Under the pieces are notes generated by a model. It was not told the DNA's origin and did no database searches. It worked only from the letters and a program-made list of their open reading frames with translations. Below, one piece after another: positions 17,622-27,100 of a stretch of 47,371 bases of DNA. A program made the position numbers and the translations under genes. Source of the DNA: Draconibacterium orientale (lineage in GTDB: Bacteria > Bacteroidota > Bacteroidia > Bacteroidales > UBA1556); assembly GCA_020718275.1 (NCBI GenBank), contig DYSI01000009.1, forward strand, positions 1 to 47,371. The letters run 5' to 3'. How positions within the stretch are numbered: the first letter of the stretch is position 1; the number at the start of each line of letters is the position of its first letter.

Positions 17622-19011
17622 AATTTGATATTTTGTTAATAGTACTACTTATTTCTCCATTGTAAAATCTAGTGATTATCTGATCGCCAATTTTTACTTG
17701 ATTGGTGTTACTAATTGATTTTCCATTTATTAGACTTATACTAAAGCCTCTTTTAAGCAAGTTTTCAGTTCGTAATAATTCTACTTTATCAGACAAATGG
17801 TTCAATCTGCGATAATTTTCGTTCAAAAAATAATGAATCTTAGGCAGTCGAATACTATCCAGAAATGCTAAGCGACTAATTTTTTCATCTATAATTTGCT
17901 TGGAGCTCAGCCGAAGCTGTCTAGAAATCTGGGATAAAGCAGTCCTTTGGGTTTTTAAACGATAGGCGGAATATTGACTAAAAAATTGCTGCTGTGCTTG
18001 GAGCTTTCTGTAATTCCCTTGCCAAACATAATTAGTTCGGTTTTTTATCTTTTGGGCAAAATGTGACAGTAAGGTTTGTTCGCTGCTTATGCTACTATTC
18101 ACCAAATGCCGAAGCTGATTGGTCAATTCCATAAGTTTAACGGCGTTATTATCAAATTTTTGTTGAAGAAAATAAGCTAAATCAGTGGGCGTTATTGGAT
18201 TATAATGAGCCACCATTTCCACTACTGTTTCGTTAGCCGCGTGACCGATACCACTCAAGACAGGCAAAGGAAATTGAGCAATGGCAGCGGCTAAATCATA
18301 ATTATCATAGCAACTTAAGCCCACATCACCCCCTCCGCCCCTGATAATAGTCACCAAATCAAATTGGTGGCTATTCAAAGCAATATTTTGCAACTGCTCG
18401 AGTATTGCATCAACCGCGGCATCGCCCTGCAACAAGGCTGGAAATAACTGATAATAAAATCTATAGCCCCTCGAATTATTTTTCAAAATACTAATAAAAT
18501 CCTGAAATCCCTTGCTAGTTTGAACTGAAATAATGGCAATACGCTGCGGTAAAAGGGGAAATTCTAAACGTTTATTGAGCGTAAATAAGTTAGCCTTTTT
18601 CAACTGAAGAATGCAATCCATCTTTGCCTTTAGCAATTGACCAAGCTCAAAATCTGCATCAATATCCTCGATATTCAAAGTTAAACCATACAAAGGATCA
18701 TGGCGCACTTTGGCTAAAAATAAAATATTCATCCCATCACTAAGGGGTCGTCCCGTCTTGGATTCAAAATTTTTATTTAATCGTTCGTAAGTGCCAGCCC
18801 AAAGGGTTGCCCTAATTTGAGCTTTGATTCCAGTGGCTGATTTTTCAACTAAGTCGGGATAACAATGCTTACTATGAGGATAATAATTCAGCTTAATCAT
18901 TTCAGCTTTAATCCAATAACTATTAGCATAGGTACGATTAATCACAGCGCTAATACTCTCAAGTAATTGGCTCAGGGTGTAAAATTTCTTATGGTCGTCG
19001 TGATGATTCAA
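17581..19011 (-). CDS. xseA: Exodeoxyribonuclease VII large subunit
   Basis: A 476-residue catalytic subunit of exonuclease VII. The N-terminal OB fold (about 10-110) begins with YTLSQLLESISAVINRTYA and includes a YWIKAEMIKLNYYP stretch. The catalytic domain follows with IIRGGGGDVGLSCYDNYDLA, VLSGIGHAANETVVEMVAH and the TPTDLAYFL segment, then a long helical region (about 300-400) that holds XseB. No ATG lies near the expected start; the frame opens with TAG at 19048-19050 region and the only usual start codon is TTG at 19009-19011, giving a His/Asp-rich N-terminus. Alternatives are rarer ATT or ATA codons just upstream. Operon with xseB. Confidence 0.94.
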   Translation of the reverse strand: MNHHDDHKKFYTLSQLLESISAVINRTYANSYWIKAEMIKLNYYPHSKHCYPDLVEKSATGIKAQIRATLWAGTYERLNKNFESKTGRPLSDGMNILFLAKVRHDPLYGLTLNIEDIDADFELGQLLKAKMDCILQLKKANLFTLNKRLEFPLLPQRIAIISVQTSKGFQDFISILKNNSRGYRFYYQLFPALLQGDAAVDAILEQLQNIALNSHQFDLVTIIRGGGGDVGLSCYDNYDLAAAIAQFPLPVLSGIGHAANETVVEMVAHYNPITPTDLAYFLQQKFDNNAVKLMELTNQLRHLVNSSISSEQTLLSHFAQKIKNRTNYVWQGNYRKLQAQQQFFSQYSAYRLKTQRTALSQISRQLRLSSKQIIDEKISRLAFLDSIRLPKIHYFLNENYRRLNHLSDKVELLRTENLLKRGFSISLINGKSISNTNQVKIGDQIITRFYNGEISSTINKISNYEQNNDELPGSTR

Positions 19012-19097
19012 ATGATGAATTATTGAGAAACAAAGCTAATGAAATATTAGCAATCGCTCCTAGAATAAAATGAAGCATTTTGGGACTGCAAAACATA

Positions 19098-19105
19098 TAT
19101 CTTTG
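19098..19105 (+). promoter_or_regulatory. Promoter -7 box of rlmD
   Basis: TATCTTTG, an exact TAnnTTTG box, 16 bases before the rlmD ATG. The nearest upstream TTTG (19079-19082) leaves only 15 bases of spacing, shorter than usual, so only the -7 box is supported. Confidence 0.5.
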
Positions 19106-19121
19106 CCCAAACAAAAGAAAT

Positions 19122-20531
19122 ATGGGAAGAAGACAAGAATTACCTTTGTATCAAAACATTGAAATTATCGCAGCCTCTGCAGAGGGCAAGTCAATTGCCA
19201 AAATAGATGGGAAAGTAATTTTTGTTCCATGGGCTGCACCTGGCGATATAGTTGATTTACAAGTTAATAAAAAGAAAAAATCCTATTTGGAAGCTAAGAT
19301 TGTCAAAATGCATAAAGCCTCCGAACAACGAATAAGCCCTGCTTGTCAACATTTTACCATTTGTGGGGGTTGCAAATGGCAACACCTACCCTATTCGCAA
19401 CAATTAACCAATAAGCATCAACAAGTTAAAGATCATTTGGAGCGAATTGGTAAAATAAACACTCAGCAGATGCAACCTATTTTAGGTGCAAACCAAGAGT
19501 TTTATTATCGCAATAAAATGGAATTTACCTTTTCTAATATGGCTTGGTTGACCGATTTCGATAAAAATTCAGCTTACGAAAACCGAAATATGAATGCTTT
19601 AGGTTTTCATATTCCTGGCCTTTTTGACCGGGTACTCAATATCGAACATTGCTATCTGCAAGCTTCCCCTAGTAATGAAATTCGTTTGGCTATTAAGCAA
19701 TATGCTGATGCGCATAAGCTTAGCTATTTCGATATTAAAAAGCAAAATGGCTTTTTGCGAAATCTAATTATTAGACTTTCGTCTACTGGCGAAATAATGG
19801 TGATTGTTGTTTTTTTCTTTGAAAATCAAGAAGATAGAGAAGCATTACTTGCTTTTATCATCAAAGAGTTTCCACAAATAAGTTCGCTGATGTACATCAT
19901 CAACGAAAAAGCTAATGATACCATTACCGATCAAGAAGTAATATGCTATGCAGGCAAGGATCATTTGATGGAAGAAATGGAAGGACTTCAATTTAAAGTT
20001 GGTCCCAAATCATTTTACCAAACCAATAATGTGCAGGCATACGAATTATACAAGGTAGCACGAAATTTTGCTGGATTATCAGGACATGAATTGGTTTACG
20101 ATCTCTATACCGGCACTGGCACCATTGCTAATTTTGTGGCCGCCAAAGCCAAATTAGTCATAGGAATTGAATATGTGGAGGAGGCTATCGAGGACGCCAA
20201 AATGAATTCAAGAATTAATAAAATTGAAAACACCCGTTTCTTTGCAGGTGATATGGTGAAAGTACTTGATGATCAATTTATTGCAACTCATGGCAAACCA
20301 GATGTGATTATTACCGACCCGCCTCGCTCTGGAATGCATCAAAAAGTAGTTGAACTACTGAATCGTGTTCGCGCTAACCGAATTGTTTATGTAAGCTGTA
20401 ATAGCGCAACGCAAGCCCGTGATTTGGAATTGCTGAGCGAACAATACCAAGTAACTGCTATTCAGCCAGTTGACATGTTTCCACAAACTCATCATGTCGA
20501 AAACGTGGTTTTATTGACTTTGAAGAATTAG
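19122..20531 (+). CDS. rlmD: 23S rRNA (uracil-C5)-methyltransferase RlmD
   Basis: A 469-residue SAM-dependent RNA m5U methyltransferase of the RlmD/RumA type. N-terminal TRAM domain (about 10-65) for RNA binding; four cysteines for a [4Fe-4S] cluster at 75, 81, 84 (CQHFTICGGCKW) and 177 (EHCYLQ); SAM-binding YDLYTGTGTIANF at about 326-338; DPPRSGMH at 399-406; catalytic Cys426 in YVSCNS; general base Glu460 in HHVENVVLL. The ATG at 19122 was preferred to an upstream in-frame TTG at 19080, because the -7 promoter box at 19098-19105 lies between them. Whether the target is U1939 or U747 cannot be told by reading. Confidence 0.93.
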   Translation: MGRRQELPLYQNIEIIAASAEGKSIAKIDGKVIFVPWAAPGDIVDLQVNKKKKSYLEAKIVKMHKASEQRISPACQHFTICGGCKWQHLPYSQQLTNKHQQVKDHLERIGKINTQQMQPILGANQEFYYRNKMEFTFSNMAWLTDFDKNSAYENRNMNALGFHIPGLFDRVLNIEHCYLQASPSNEIRLAIKQYADAHKLSYFDIKKQNGFLRNLIIRLSSTGEIMVIVVFFFENQEDREALLAFIIKEFPQISSLMYIINEKANDTITDQEVICYAGKDHLMEEMEGLQFKVGPKSFYQTNNVQAYELYKVARNFAGLSGHELVYDLYTGTGTIANFVAAKAKLVIGIEYVEEAIEDAKMNSRINKIENTRFFAGDMVKVLDDQFIATHGKPDVIITDPPRSGMHQKVVELLNRVRANRIVYVSCNSATQARDLELLSEQYQVTAIQPVDMFPQTHHVENVVLLTLKN

Positions 20532-20666
20532 GCAAAATACAGAACTCTTCAAAGCGCTTAATTTCAAGAATTTAATATTCTACAATTCCATTCAAACGTG
20601 ACCATTTTACACCCATTGAATTTGAAAATACAATATTTAGAACTCCCTTAAAATCAAAGAATCTGC

Positions 20667-20674
20667 TATCTTTG
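20667..20674 (+). promoter_or_regulatory. Promoter -7 box of cvfB
   Basis: TATCTTTG, an exact TAnnTTTG box. Transcription would start at about 20680, which is where an early in-frame ATG lies; this favours the later ATG at 20755 as the true cvfB start, with a leader of about 75 bases. No good -33 TTG is seen at normal spacing. Confidence 0.5.
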
Positions 20675-20754
20675 CCACAATGCTATCAGAAGTTTTGAAA
20701 ACTATTGGAAATTCAGCATTCATTACAAAACAGATAAATTATCATAAGAAAATC

Positions 20755-21594
20755 ATGGAAGAGATTGATATAAAATTAGGTAAAACACAAAAATTGAGTA
20801 TTGACCATTTGGTTGATTTTGGTTGTTATCTCGATGGAAAAAATTTAGGGGAAATACTATTACCAATTAGATATATGCCTGAAAATGCAACTATTGGAGA
20901 CTTAGTAGAGGTTTTTCTCTATACTGATTCGGAAGACAGAATCATAGCTACTACCGAGAAACCTTTGATTGAAGTGGGTGATTTTGCAGCACTTGAAGTA
21001 GTAGCGGTCAATAATTACGGCGCATTTTGCAATTGGGGATTAACCAAAGATCTATTTGTGCCTTTCATTGAGCAACAACAAAAGATGGAAGTAGGACGTA
21101 TTTATGTTGTCTTCGCGTATATTGACACTGAAAGTCAGCGAATTGCAGGCTCAACCCGATTAAATCAATTTATGCCAATTGCACCGCCAAACTACAAATA
21201 TGGCGAAGAGGTAAACATTATTATCACCAACAAAACTCCACTCGGTTACAAAGCAATCATCAATAAGCAGCATTGGGGTTTATTGTACGAAAATCAAATT
21301 TTTGAGAAAATAAAAATTGGTGACCAGCGCAAAGCCTACATAGCCAAAAACAGAGAAGATGATAAAATCGATTTGAGCTTAACTAAGTTAGGTTTTAAAT
21401 CGATTGATGAAGTGAGTGATAAAATATTAAAAGCACTACAACAAGAGGAGTTTATAGGACTCAATGACGACAGTAGCGCTGACGAAATTAGAGAAACTTT
21501 TGGAATCAGTAAAAAAGCCTTTAAAAAAGCTATTGGTGTTTTGTATAAACAGCAACTTATCGATATCGAAGAACATGGCATTCGTTTACTTTAA
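20755..21594 (+). CDS. cvfB: S1-like RNA-binding protein of the CvfB family
   Basis: A 279-residue protein built of S1-like OB folds plus a C-terminal winged helix, the CvfB/YitL layout. The first S1 unit starts at IDIKLGKTQKLSIDHLVDFG with YLDGKNLGEILLP; the second at AALEVVAVNNYGAFCNWGL with KDLFVPF; a third around GYKAIINKQHWGLLYENQIF; the winged helix is the ISKKAFKKAIGVLYKQ region. CvfB relatives bind RNA and affect virulence gene expression in staphylococci. An in-frame ATG at 20680 was rejected because it coincides with the predicted transcription start. The GT-C-like gene begins 12 bases after the stop in the same frame. Confidence 0.86.
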   Translation: MEEIDIKLGKTQKLSIDHLVDFGCYLDGKNLGEILLPIRYMPENATIGDLVEVFLYTDSEDRIIATTEKPLIEVGDFAALEVVAVNNYGAFCNWGLTKDLFVPFIEQQQKMEVGRIYVVFAYIDTESQRIAGSTRLNQFMPIAPPNYKYGEEVNIIITNKTPLGYKAIINKQHWGLLYENQIFEKIKIGDQRKAYIAKNREDDKIDLSLTKLGFKSIDEVSDKILKALQQEEFIGLNDDSSADEIRETFGISKKAFKKAIGVLYKQQLIDIEEHGIRLL

Positions 21595-21606
21595 ACTTTA
21601 TTTTTC

Positions 21607-23016
21607 TTGCTGCCGATAAAAAATCATATCGCCTTTTATAGCTTCTTAGTACTATTAATAGTACTCAATTTCTTCACCTTTCCTATTCCATTTTTTTGGG
21701 ACATGAGCTATATCTCCTCAGTAGCTCACCATATTTACTACCAGCAGTTTAGCAGTATTGTTGAATCTGGAAATGACAATGGTACACCACCATTATACAG
21801 CAGCTATTTTGCCCTTATTTGGACCGTTTTTGGGAAACAATTATGGATTTCGCACCTCGCTTTTTTACCTTTTATACTTGGATTAGCCTACCAATTTTAT
21901 CGCTTGAGTATTCAGTTTGTACAAAAACAAGCTGCGGTTTTTGCATTGCTTTTTTTGTTCTTCGATCCAGTCTTTTGTACCCAAAGCATCTTAATGGGTT
22001 ACGATATCATACTGATATTCTTATATTTATTAGCTATTAATAGCCTTGTTAAAAAGCAATCATGGATATTATTATTAAGTATCGTCCTAATTCCTTTGCT
22101 TAATTTACGCGGCTTCACCTTGGTAATTTCGATCTTTTTGATCGATTTATATCTTCAAAAAAGTTTCAGACTAAAGGATATTTTTAAAACATCGCTTTGG
22201 TATTTACCATCGATGATCGTTTTTGCAGCTTGGCTAATGCTGCATCGCTCGATAAGTGGCTGGTTTGCCGTTAGTAGTGGAAACGAAAACATCCATGGTG
22301 TGCAAAATATTTTATGGATTTTGAAGAATGGTGCTTTTGAATTGCAAGCCATACTCGACAATGGTCACGCATGGATAATATTAATTGGCAGTACTTTAGC
22401 CATATTATTATGGCGATTGGAGCAGCCTAAGCTTGAACCTTCATTTTTCAAAATATTGATTTTGGGCTTAATCGGTATTCTACCATTTGGTTTGCTTTTC
22501 ACCCCTATGGCCTATCCAACAGGACCAAGATATTTTATGAATTTATATCCATTTCTACTTCTTGCACTCAGCCTAATAATTTCCAAAACGCCCAAACAAT
22601 GGCATCGATTTTCGCTCGGTTTTCTGGTAATGGCCTTATTGTTTCAATCCAATTTTAGCGTCAAGCAATACCCATACTCCAATGCTTGGGATTCGAGCTT
22701 AAAGGTAATAGCCTATTTCGACCATCAAAAAGTGCTACTTGATTACATCCTTGAAAATAAAATTGAATCAAGTCAAATAAAAGCTAGTTTTCCGCTCCAC
22801 AAAAACTTCAAAATGCTCTACTTAAATGATTATTACGATTTGAAATTTTCGGACTTCAAAAAAGATAAAGCTCAAAAAGGAGATCTAATTATGTATTCAA
22901 ACATCTTTAATCATCTAGAATTAGGAAGTCATAACCCACCTAATTTAAAAAATAAAGTACGCTTTCATCGAAATTCTGGTTTATCATGGATTAGCCTCTA
23001 TGAGCTTGAAGAATGA
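21607..23016 (+). CDS. GT-C-like integral membrane glycosyltransferase
   Basis: A 469-residue polytopic protein with about 11 membrane helices and a soluble C-terminal tail of about 90 residues. The large first loop has the acidic DNGTPPLYSSYFALIW motif, close to the D-x-G-x-P-P-L-Y pattern of family 39/83-like GT-C enzymes that move sugars from lipid-linked donors outside the inner membrane. No ATG is available near the front; the TTG at 21607, 12 bases after the cvfB stop, starts just before the first helix, and the next ATG would cut into it. Likely co-transcribed with cvfB. Acceptor and sugar are unknown; it may act on surface polysaccharide or secreted proteins. Confidence 0.68.
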   Translation: MLPIKNHIAFYSFLVLLIVLNFFTFPIPFFWDMSYISSVAHHIYYQQFSSIVESGNDNGTPPLYSSYFALIWTVFGKQLWISHLAFLPFILGLAYQFYRLSIQFVQKQAAVFALLFLFFDPVFCTQSILMGYDIILIFLYLLAINSLVKKQSWILLLSIVLIPLLNLRGFTLVISIFLIDLYLQKSFRLKDIFKTSLWYLPSMIVFAAWLMLHRSISGWFAVSSGNENIHGVQNILWILKNGAFELQAILDNGHAWIILIGSTLAILLWRLEQPKLEPSFFKILILGLIGILPFGLLFTPMAYPTGPRYFMNLYPFLLLALSLIISKTPKQWHRFSLGFLVMALLFQSNFSVKQYPYSNAWDSSLKVIAYFDHQKVLLDYILENKIESSQIKASFPLHKNFKMLYLNDYYDLKFSDFKKDKAQKGDLIMYSNIFNHLELGSHNPPNLKNKVRFHRNSGLSWISLYELEE

Positions 23017-23020
23017 TAGA

Positions 23021-24136
23021 TTAGATCTTGAGGCGTGTCTTTAGTCCATTCCAATAATCAACTAAGTAAGTTATACCATTATTGGCCATCAACACCATAA
23101 ATGGTAAAATAGGCGCAATAAATCGCCCATGCCATTCTAAAAAACTAATTATCGAAAAACCACTCATAATCAATATTATAGACAAAATAAACCAATACCT
23201 ATGGCGATTGATCTGCTGACGATTGAAAAGTCCGAGTATAATCAGTAGATAAATAGGATAAAACGTCATTATCAAGAGATTATGAGCAGTGGAATAATAC
23301 GGACGAAACATTGAAAAGTAATAAAGAGCTCGCACTAGCCATATATGAATTACGGAATTACTGTTTGCATTGAGGGCTCCAATAGGTTCGTTATAGCCCC
23401 AAATAACCCAATTATGCTTTAGAGCAATCCCAACATATTCCGAAAAATGACCGCGATTAAATATCCAATTAATTACAAGTACAAATGCGAAGGTTAGCCA
23501 AATCGGGTTTAACAACAGCTTCAATCTCCATTGCTGATGATTGACAAGTGCAAAATAAAGAAGTGTAGGAACAACTACCAGCACTCCATTGGGTCGAATA
23601 AATGATATTATTAGGAATAAAATACTTAAAATCAAATTATTAGACCAAGAATCAAAGCCATAAATGAGGAGCTGGTAGGTATAGAAAATAAGAAAAGCGG
23701 TGAAAAGTGCTTCGGTTCCAAGATAGAAATTCCACATCTGAGTTTGTACACTTCCTATCAAAAGTAGCGTGCTCAATGCGGCAACAATCTTGTTTTTACT
23801 GAGAATAAATGAGAGCTGATAAAACCTAATGGTAGCTATAGCATTAAATATCAAATGTATAAAAAGCATAGCTTTGCTTCCAAATCCTAAAAAAAACAAA
23901 AGAGCCAGTAAAAGAGAATAAGCAGAATAAAAAATCCTTAAGTGATTCAGGCTTTGTAACGCAAGCCATTGATTGGCATCATCAATATATTTTAGCCCTT
24001 CAAACTGAGTTACAAAGCCAAGATTGGCAAAGAGTGAGATTTGCATTAGAAGCCAAATCGAGATAAGGAATAGTATAGAGTAAGTGTTACTACTATATTT
24101 TGTATTCAAAATTGTGGTCAATAATGATTTGTTCAC
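23021..24136 (-). CDS. GT-C-like polytopic membrane protein
   Basis: A 371-residue protein with roughly ten membrane helices. The layout, a short cytoplasmic start, a first periplasmic loop with an acidic stretch (YIDDANQWLALQSLN), and helix pairs with SFIRPNGVLVVVPTL, recalls glycosyltransferase family 39/dolichyl-phosphate-mannose-type GT-C proteins, but no decisive motif is visible. It starts with GTG at 24134-24136, one base past the stop of the PorU2-like gene, so it is translated from the same messenger. Convergent with the other GT-C-like gene, four bases apart. A role in glycosylating T9SS cargo or its lipid anchor is only suggested by position. Confidence 0.58.
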   Translation of the reverse strand: MNKSLLTTILNTKYSSNTYSILFLISIWLLMQISLFANLGFVTQFEGLKYIDDANQWLALQSLNHLRIFYSAYSLLLALLFFLGFGSKAMLFIHLIFNAIATIRFYQLSFILSKNKIVAALSTLLLIGSVQTQMWNFYLGTEALFTAFLIFYTYQLLIYGFDSWSNNLILSILFLIISFIRPNGVLVVVPTLLYFALVNHQQWRLKLLLNPIWLTFAFVLVINWIFNRGHFSEYVGIALKHNWVIWGYNEPIGALNANSNSVIHIWLVRALYYFSMFRPYYSTAHNLLIMTFYPIYLLIILGLFNRQQINRHRYWFILSIILIMSGFSIISFLEWHGRFIAPILPFMVLMANNGITYLVDYWNGLKTRLKI

Positions 24137-24137
24137 C

Positions 24138-27100
24138 TTATCGCATCAAATACATTTTACCGAAACTTTTCTTAAAATACTGATCAGCACCTGATTCTCG
24201 ATGCTCAATGCTTTCGCCATTGAGACGTGTAACCACTCGATAAAGATAAACCCCATTTGCCAATAAATCACCGTATTCATCTCGACCATCCCAAGCGTAC
24301 TCAGTGATATTTCTACCAATATGCAAGGGTCCTAATTCGTTCATATCAATTTCTCGAACCAATTTACCACTTACTGTAAGTACTTGTATTTTAAGATAAT
24401 CAGGCACACTAGAACCAGTTAAGGTAAAAACAAAATGAGTTTTATCAGTAAATGGGTTTGGCCAATTTAGCATATTTGTTATGGTGGATTTATTGATTAT
24501 TACAAAGTCAATTTTGTATCCATTTTCGCCTGATTTATTACTAGATGCATCATTGGCATAAACAAGTAGTTCATATTCACCATCTTCCAATTGTGGGCGA
24601 TAAACTACTTGAGCACTATTATCGGGTAAATTGGCTGGAATAAACTCTAATAAATTGGCGTCTTTAAAATAGACATCCGTATAATTGATCATTTCGCTTT
24701 TCTTGATGCGAACCTTAAAAAGTGAAGTATCGTTGATAGCTTTAAATTTGTTTTCATCTCTTAAACCGATGGTAATTTCAGGTCGAGCCGAAACAATATC
24801 ACCATTGAGAATATGAATCCCGTCGAAGGTGACTTCCAGAAGTGGATTTTCAAGATCGCGTTCAACAAAGAAAGGGATATCACCCGTATTATTAGAATGT
24901 GTTATCTCCAATTGGTCATAAACGCCAGTAATATTATTGATTGGGTTTATTTCTAGGTAAAGAAAACATTGACCAAGTAAATTCATCGTTGCAAGTTCAA
25001 TTGTATCATTTAAAACTGAGTTTGCCAGCAATGGCGAAATTCGCCGTTCATTTAGCGGGATTATTTCCCCGCTATTAGTCTTTACCCAAGTTCGCACCAA
25101 CAGGCTATCAAAATTACTATTGCTAAGATTTCGATAGGCAATATTTAAACGCACGCTATCTCCTTGCAATACAGTATCCGCATAGAAATTGAATAAACTA
25201 ATGGGGTCAATAGCCGCTTCAGGCACGCTTTGGTAAATAATCGACCATTCATCGAGATAAGCAGGGGTGCGAGCCGAATCATCGCGCATATAACAAACTA
25301 ATTTACAATAAGGATAAACCGCTGCATCCATCCTATCATTCAGCGAATAAATATCACTGCTATCAGGTGGAATGCCATCGATAATGACCTGACTTGTTCC
25401 ATCAGCTTTATAACCAATTAGTTGTAGACATACAGAATCAACACTTCCTTTACTCATATCGTCTAAAGTATGCTGTTTCCAATGCAATGAAGACCATTTT
25501 CGGGATGGTCCAATCATGGGTGATTTAATCAAACCCTCGTTCCAATTGGTTATGATACTATCTTTCATCTGCAGCAATGTGCTAGGGTTTGTTGAGATAA
25601 CCTCATGAGCACCACCCATAGATCCTTTTTGACCATATATAATAAATGGCGTTGCGTTTGGAATATTCCGAATATAGGCACTTCCAATAGTATCAAAAGC
25701 TTTGTACAAATATTCAGGCCAACTTTGAGGATGGGCATCGCAATAGCTCATGGCCAATACCATGCTTCCATCAGGAATTTGGCCTAAAAATGTGGCCGCA
25801 CGCCTAAACCAAGTAGTATCTTGAATAACGGATGGAATCCCGAATGGATTCAAATCGCTTGTGCCAGTTGGAAATTCGATGCATGGAAAATTATAACCAG
25901 TACAGTGAATATTTCCAAATTGACCAAAACTCCAACCATAGCTATTAGACCATAATAATTCAGCAGAAACTGGATTAAAAATATAATATTTCATTCCTCC
26001 GACATTAAAAGGAATACAAGACCATGCACCAAATATACTGTTGTTGAGTCGTAAATATATTTCAGTGCCCGGTACCAAGGGATAAGTACCAGTTTGCGCA
26101 ATAATTTGTTTTATATCGTTTACAAAAGCAAAAGTTCTTTGATCTTCAATGTATTTCGTTAGTTGATATTCATTGTTCTTAAATTGTAGAAAATGTGATT
26201 GTGACCAACCTTGCTGAGAATTTACATAACGAAATGAGCTGTTTCTCCAATTATAATCATGTTGTGCATTAGAATCTAAACTCACTCGCCAATAATAAAC
26301 CATACTATCTTGCAAAACAATAGGCGGAGTCCAACTTAGCACGCCACCACTACTTTGAAACTGATAACTAAGTTTTGCAGGCGAATTAAAATGATCCGTG
26401 GTATCCAATTCAAATACATAATCATTTATTGTAGAAAAAGGGTAATAAGTAGATGCTTTGAGAGTAATAGTAGCCGAAGGCACAATAGCAAATTCAGGTG
26501 GGTAAACTGGTGTAAGATCTGCCGCTTTGATATTTAAACTGATTACCAAATTATTATTGCTTTCACTTAATTCATTAATAAGATTGTAGCCATCAATTGT
26601 GACCACAATATCATTATTTCCAATACCATACGAACGATCTACGGGCATTTTAATGGAGATTGTATCTCTAAAATAAGGCGCAGGAATCATATATGAATAC
26701 AAATCAACGCTATCTTTATTAGGATAGGAACGTTTCACATCGATTAATAAACTATCTCTAACTGCCATACCCACATTATTGATTACAAAATTGAAATCAA
26801 AGCTATCCACGGCGGTAGAAACTAAGCTAGGAGTATAAAAAACATTTTGAGCTTCAATGGAAAAATCAGGTTTTGGAGCAGCGTTTATGTGGAGCAGTGG
26901 ATCGCCATGCAAAGTCATTTCCAAACATAGCTCTTTGATTCCTGCACTTGGAAATTGAATATCCTTGATGGATTGTTGAATAATTTTCCCTACACTTTCG
27001 CCATAATACCTTGATGAAAAACCTTGGTAAAACTGACTTGAATACGTATTCAATAAGGAAGGGTAAGCTGGGGTAACAGAGGCAATATAAGCAATCATAC

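Noticed and set aside
19080-19121. TTG start extending rlmD by 14 residues
   Set aside because: The extension would overlap the -7 promoter box; the ATG at 19122 begins directly before the TRAM domain.
20680-20754. Longer N-terminus for cvfB starting at the ATG at 20680
   Set aside because: Coincides with the predicted transcription start from the TATCTTTG box; the S1 domain begins right after the ATG at 20755.
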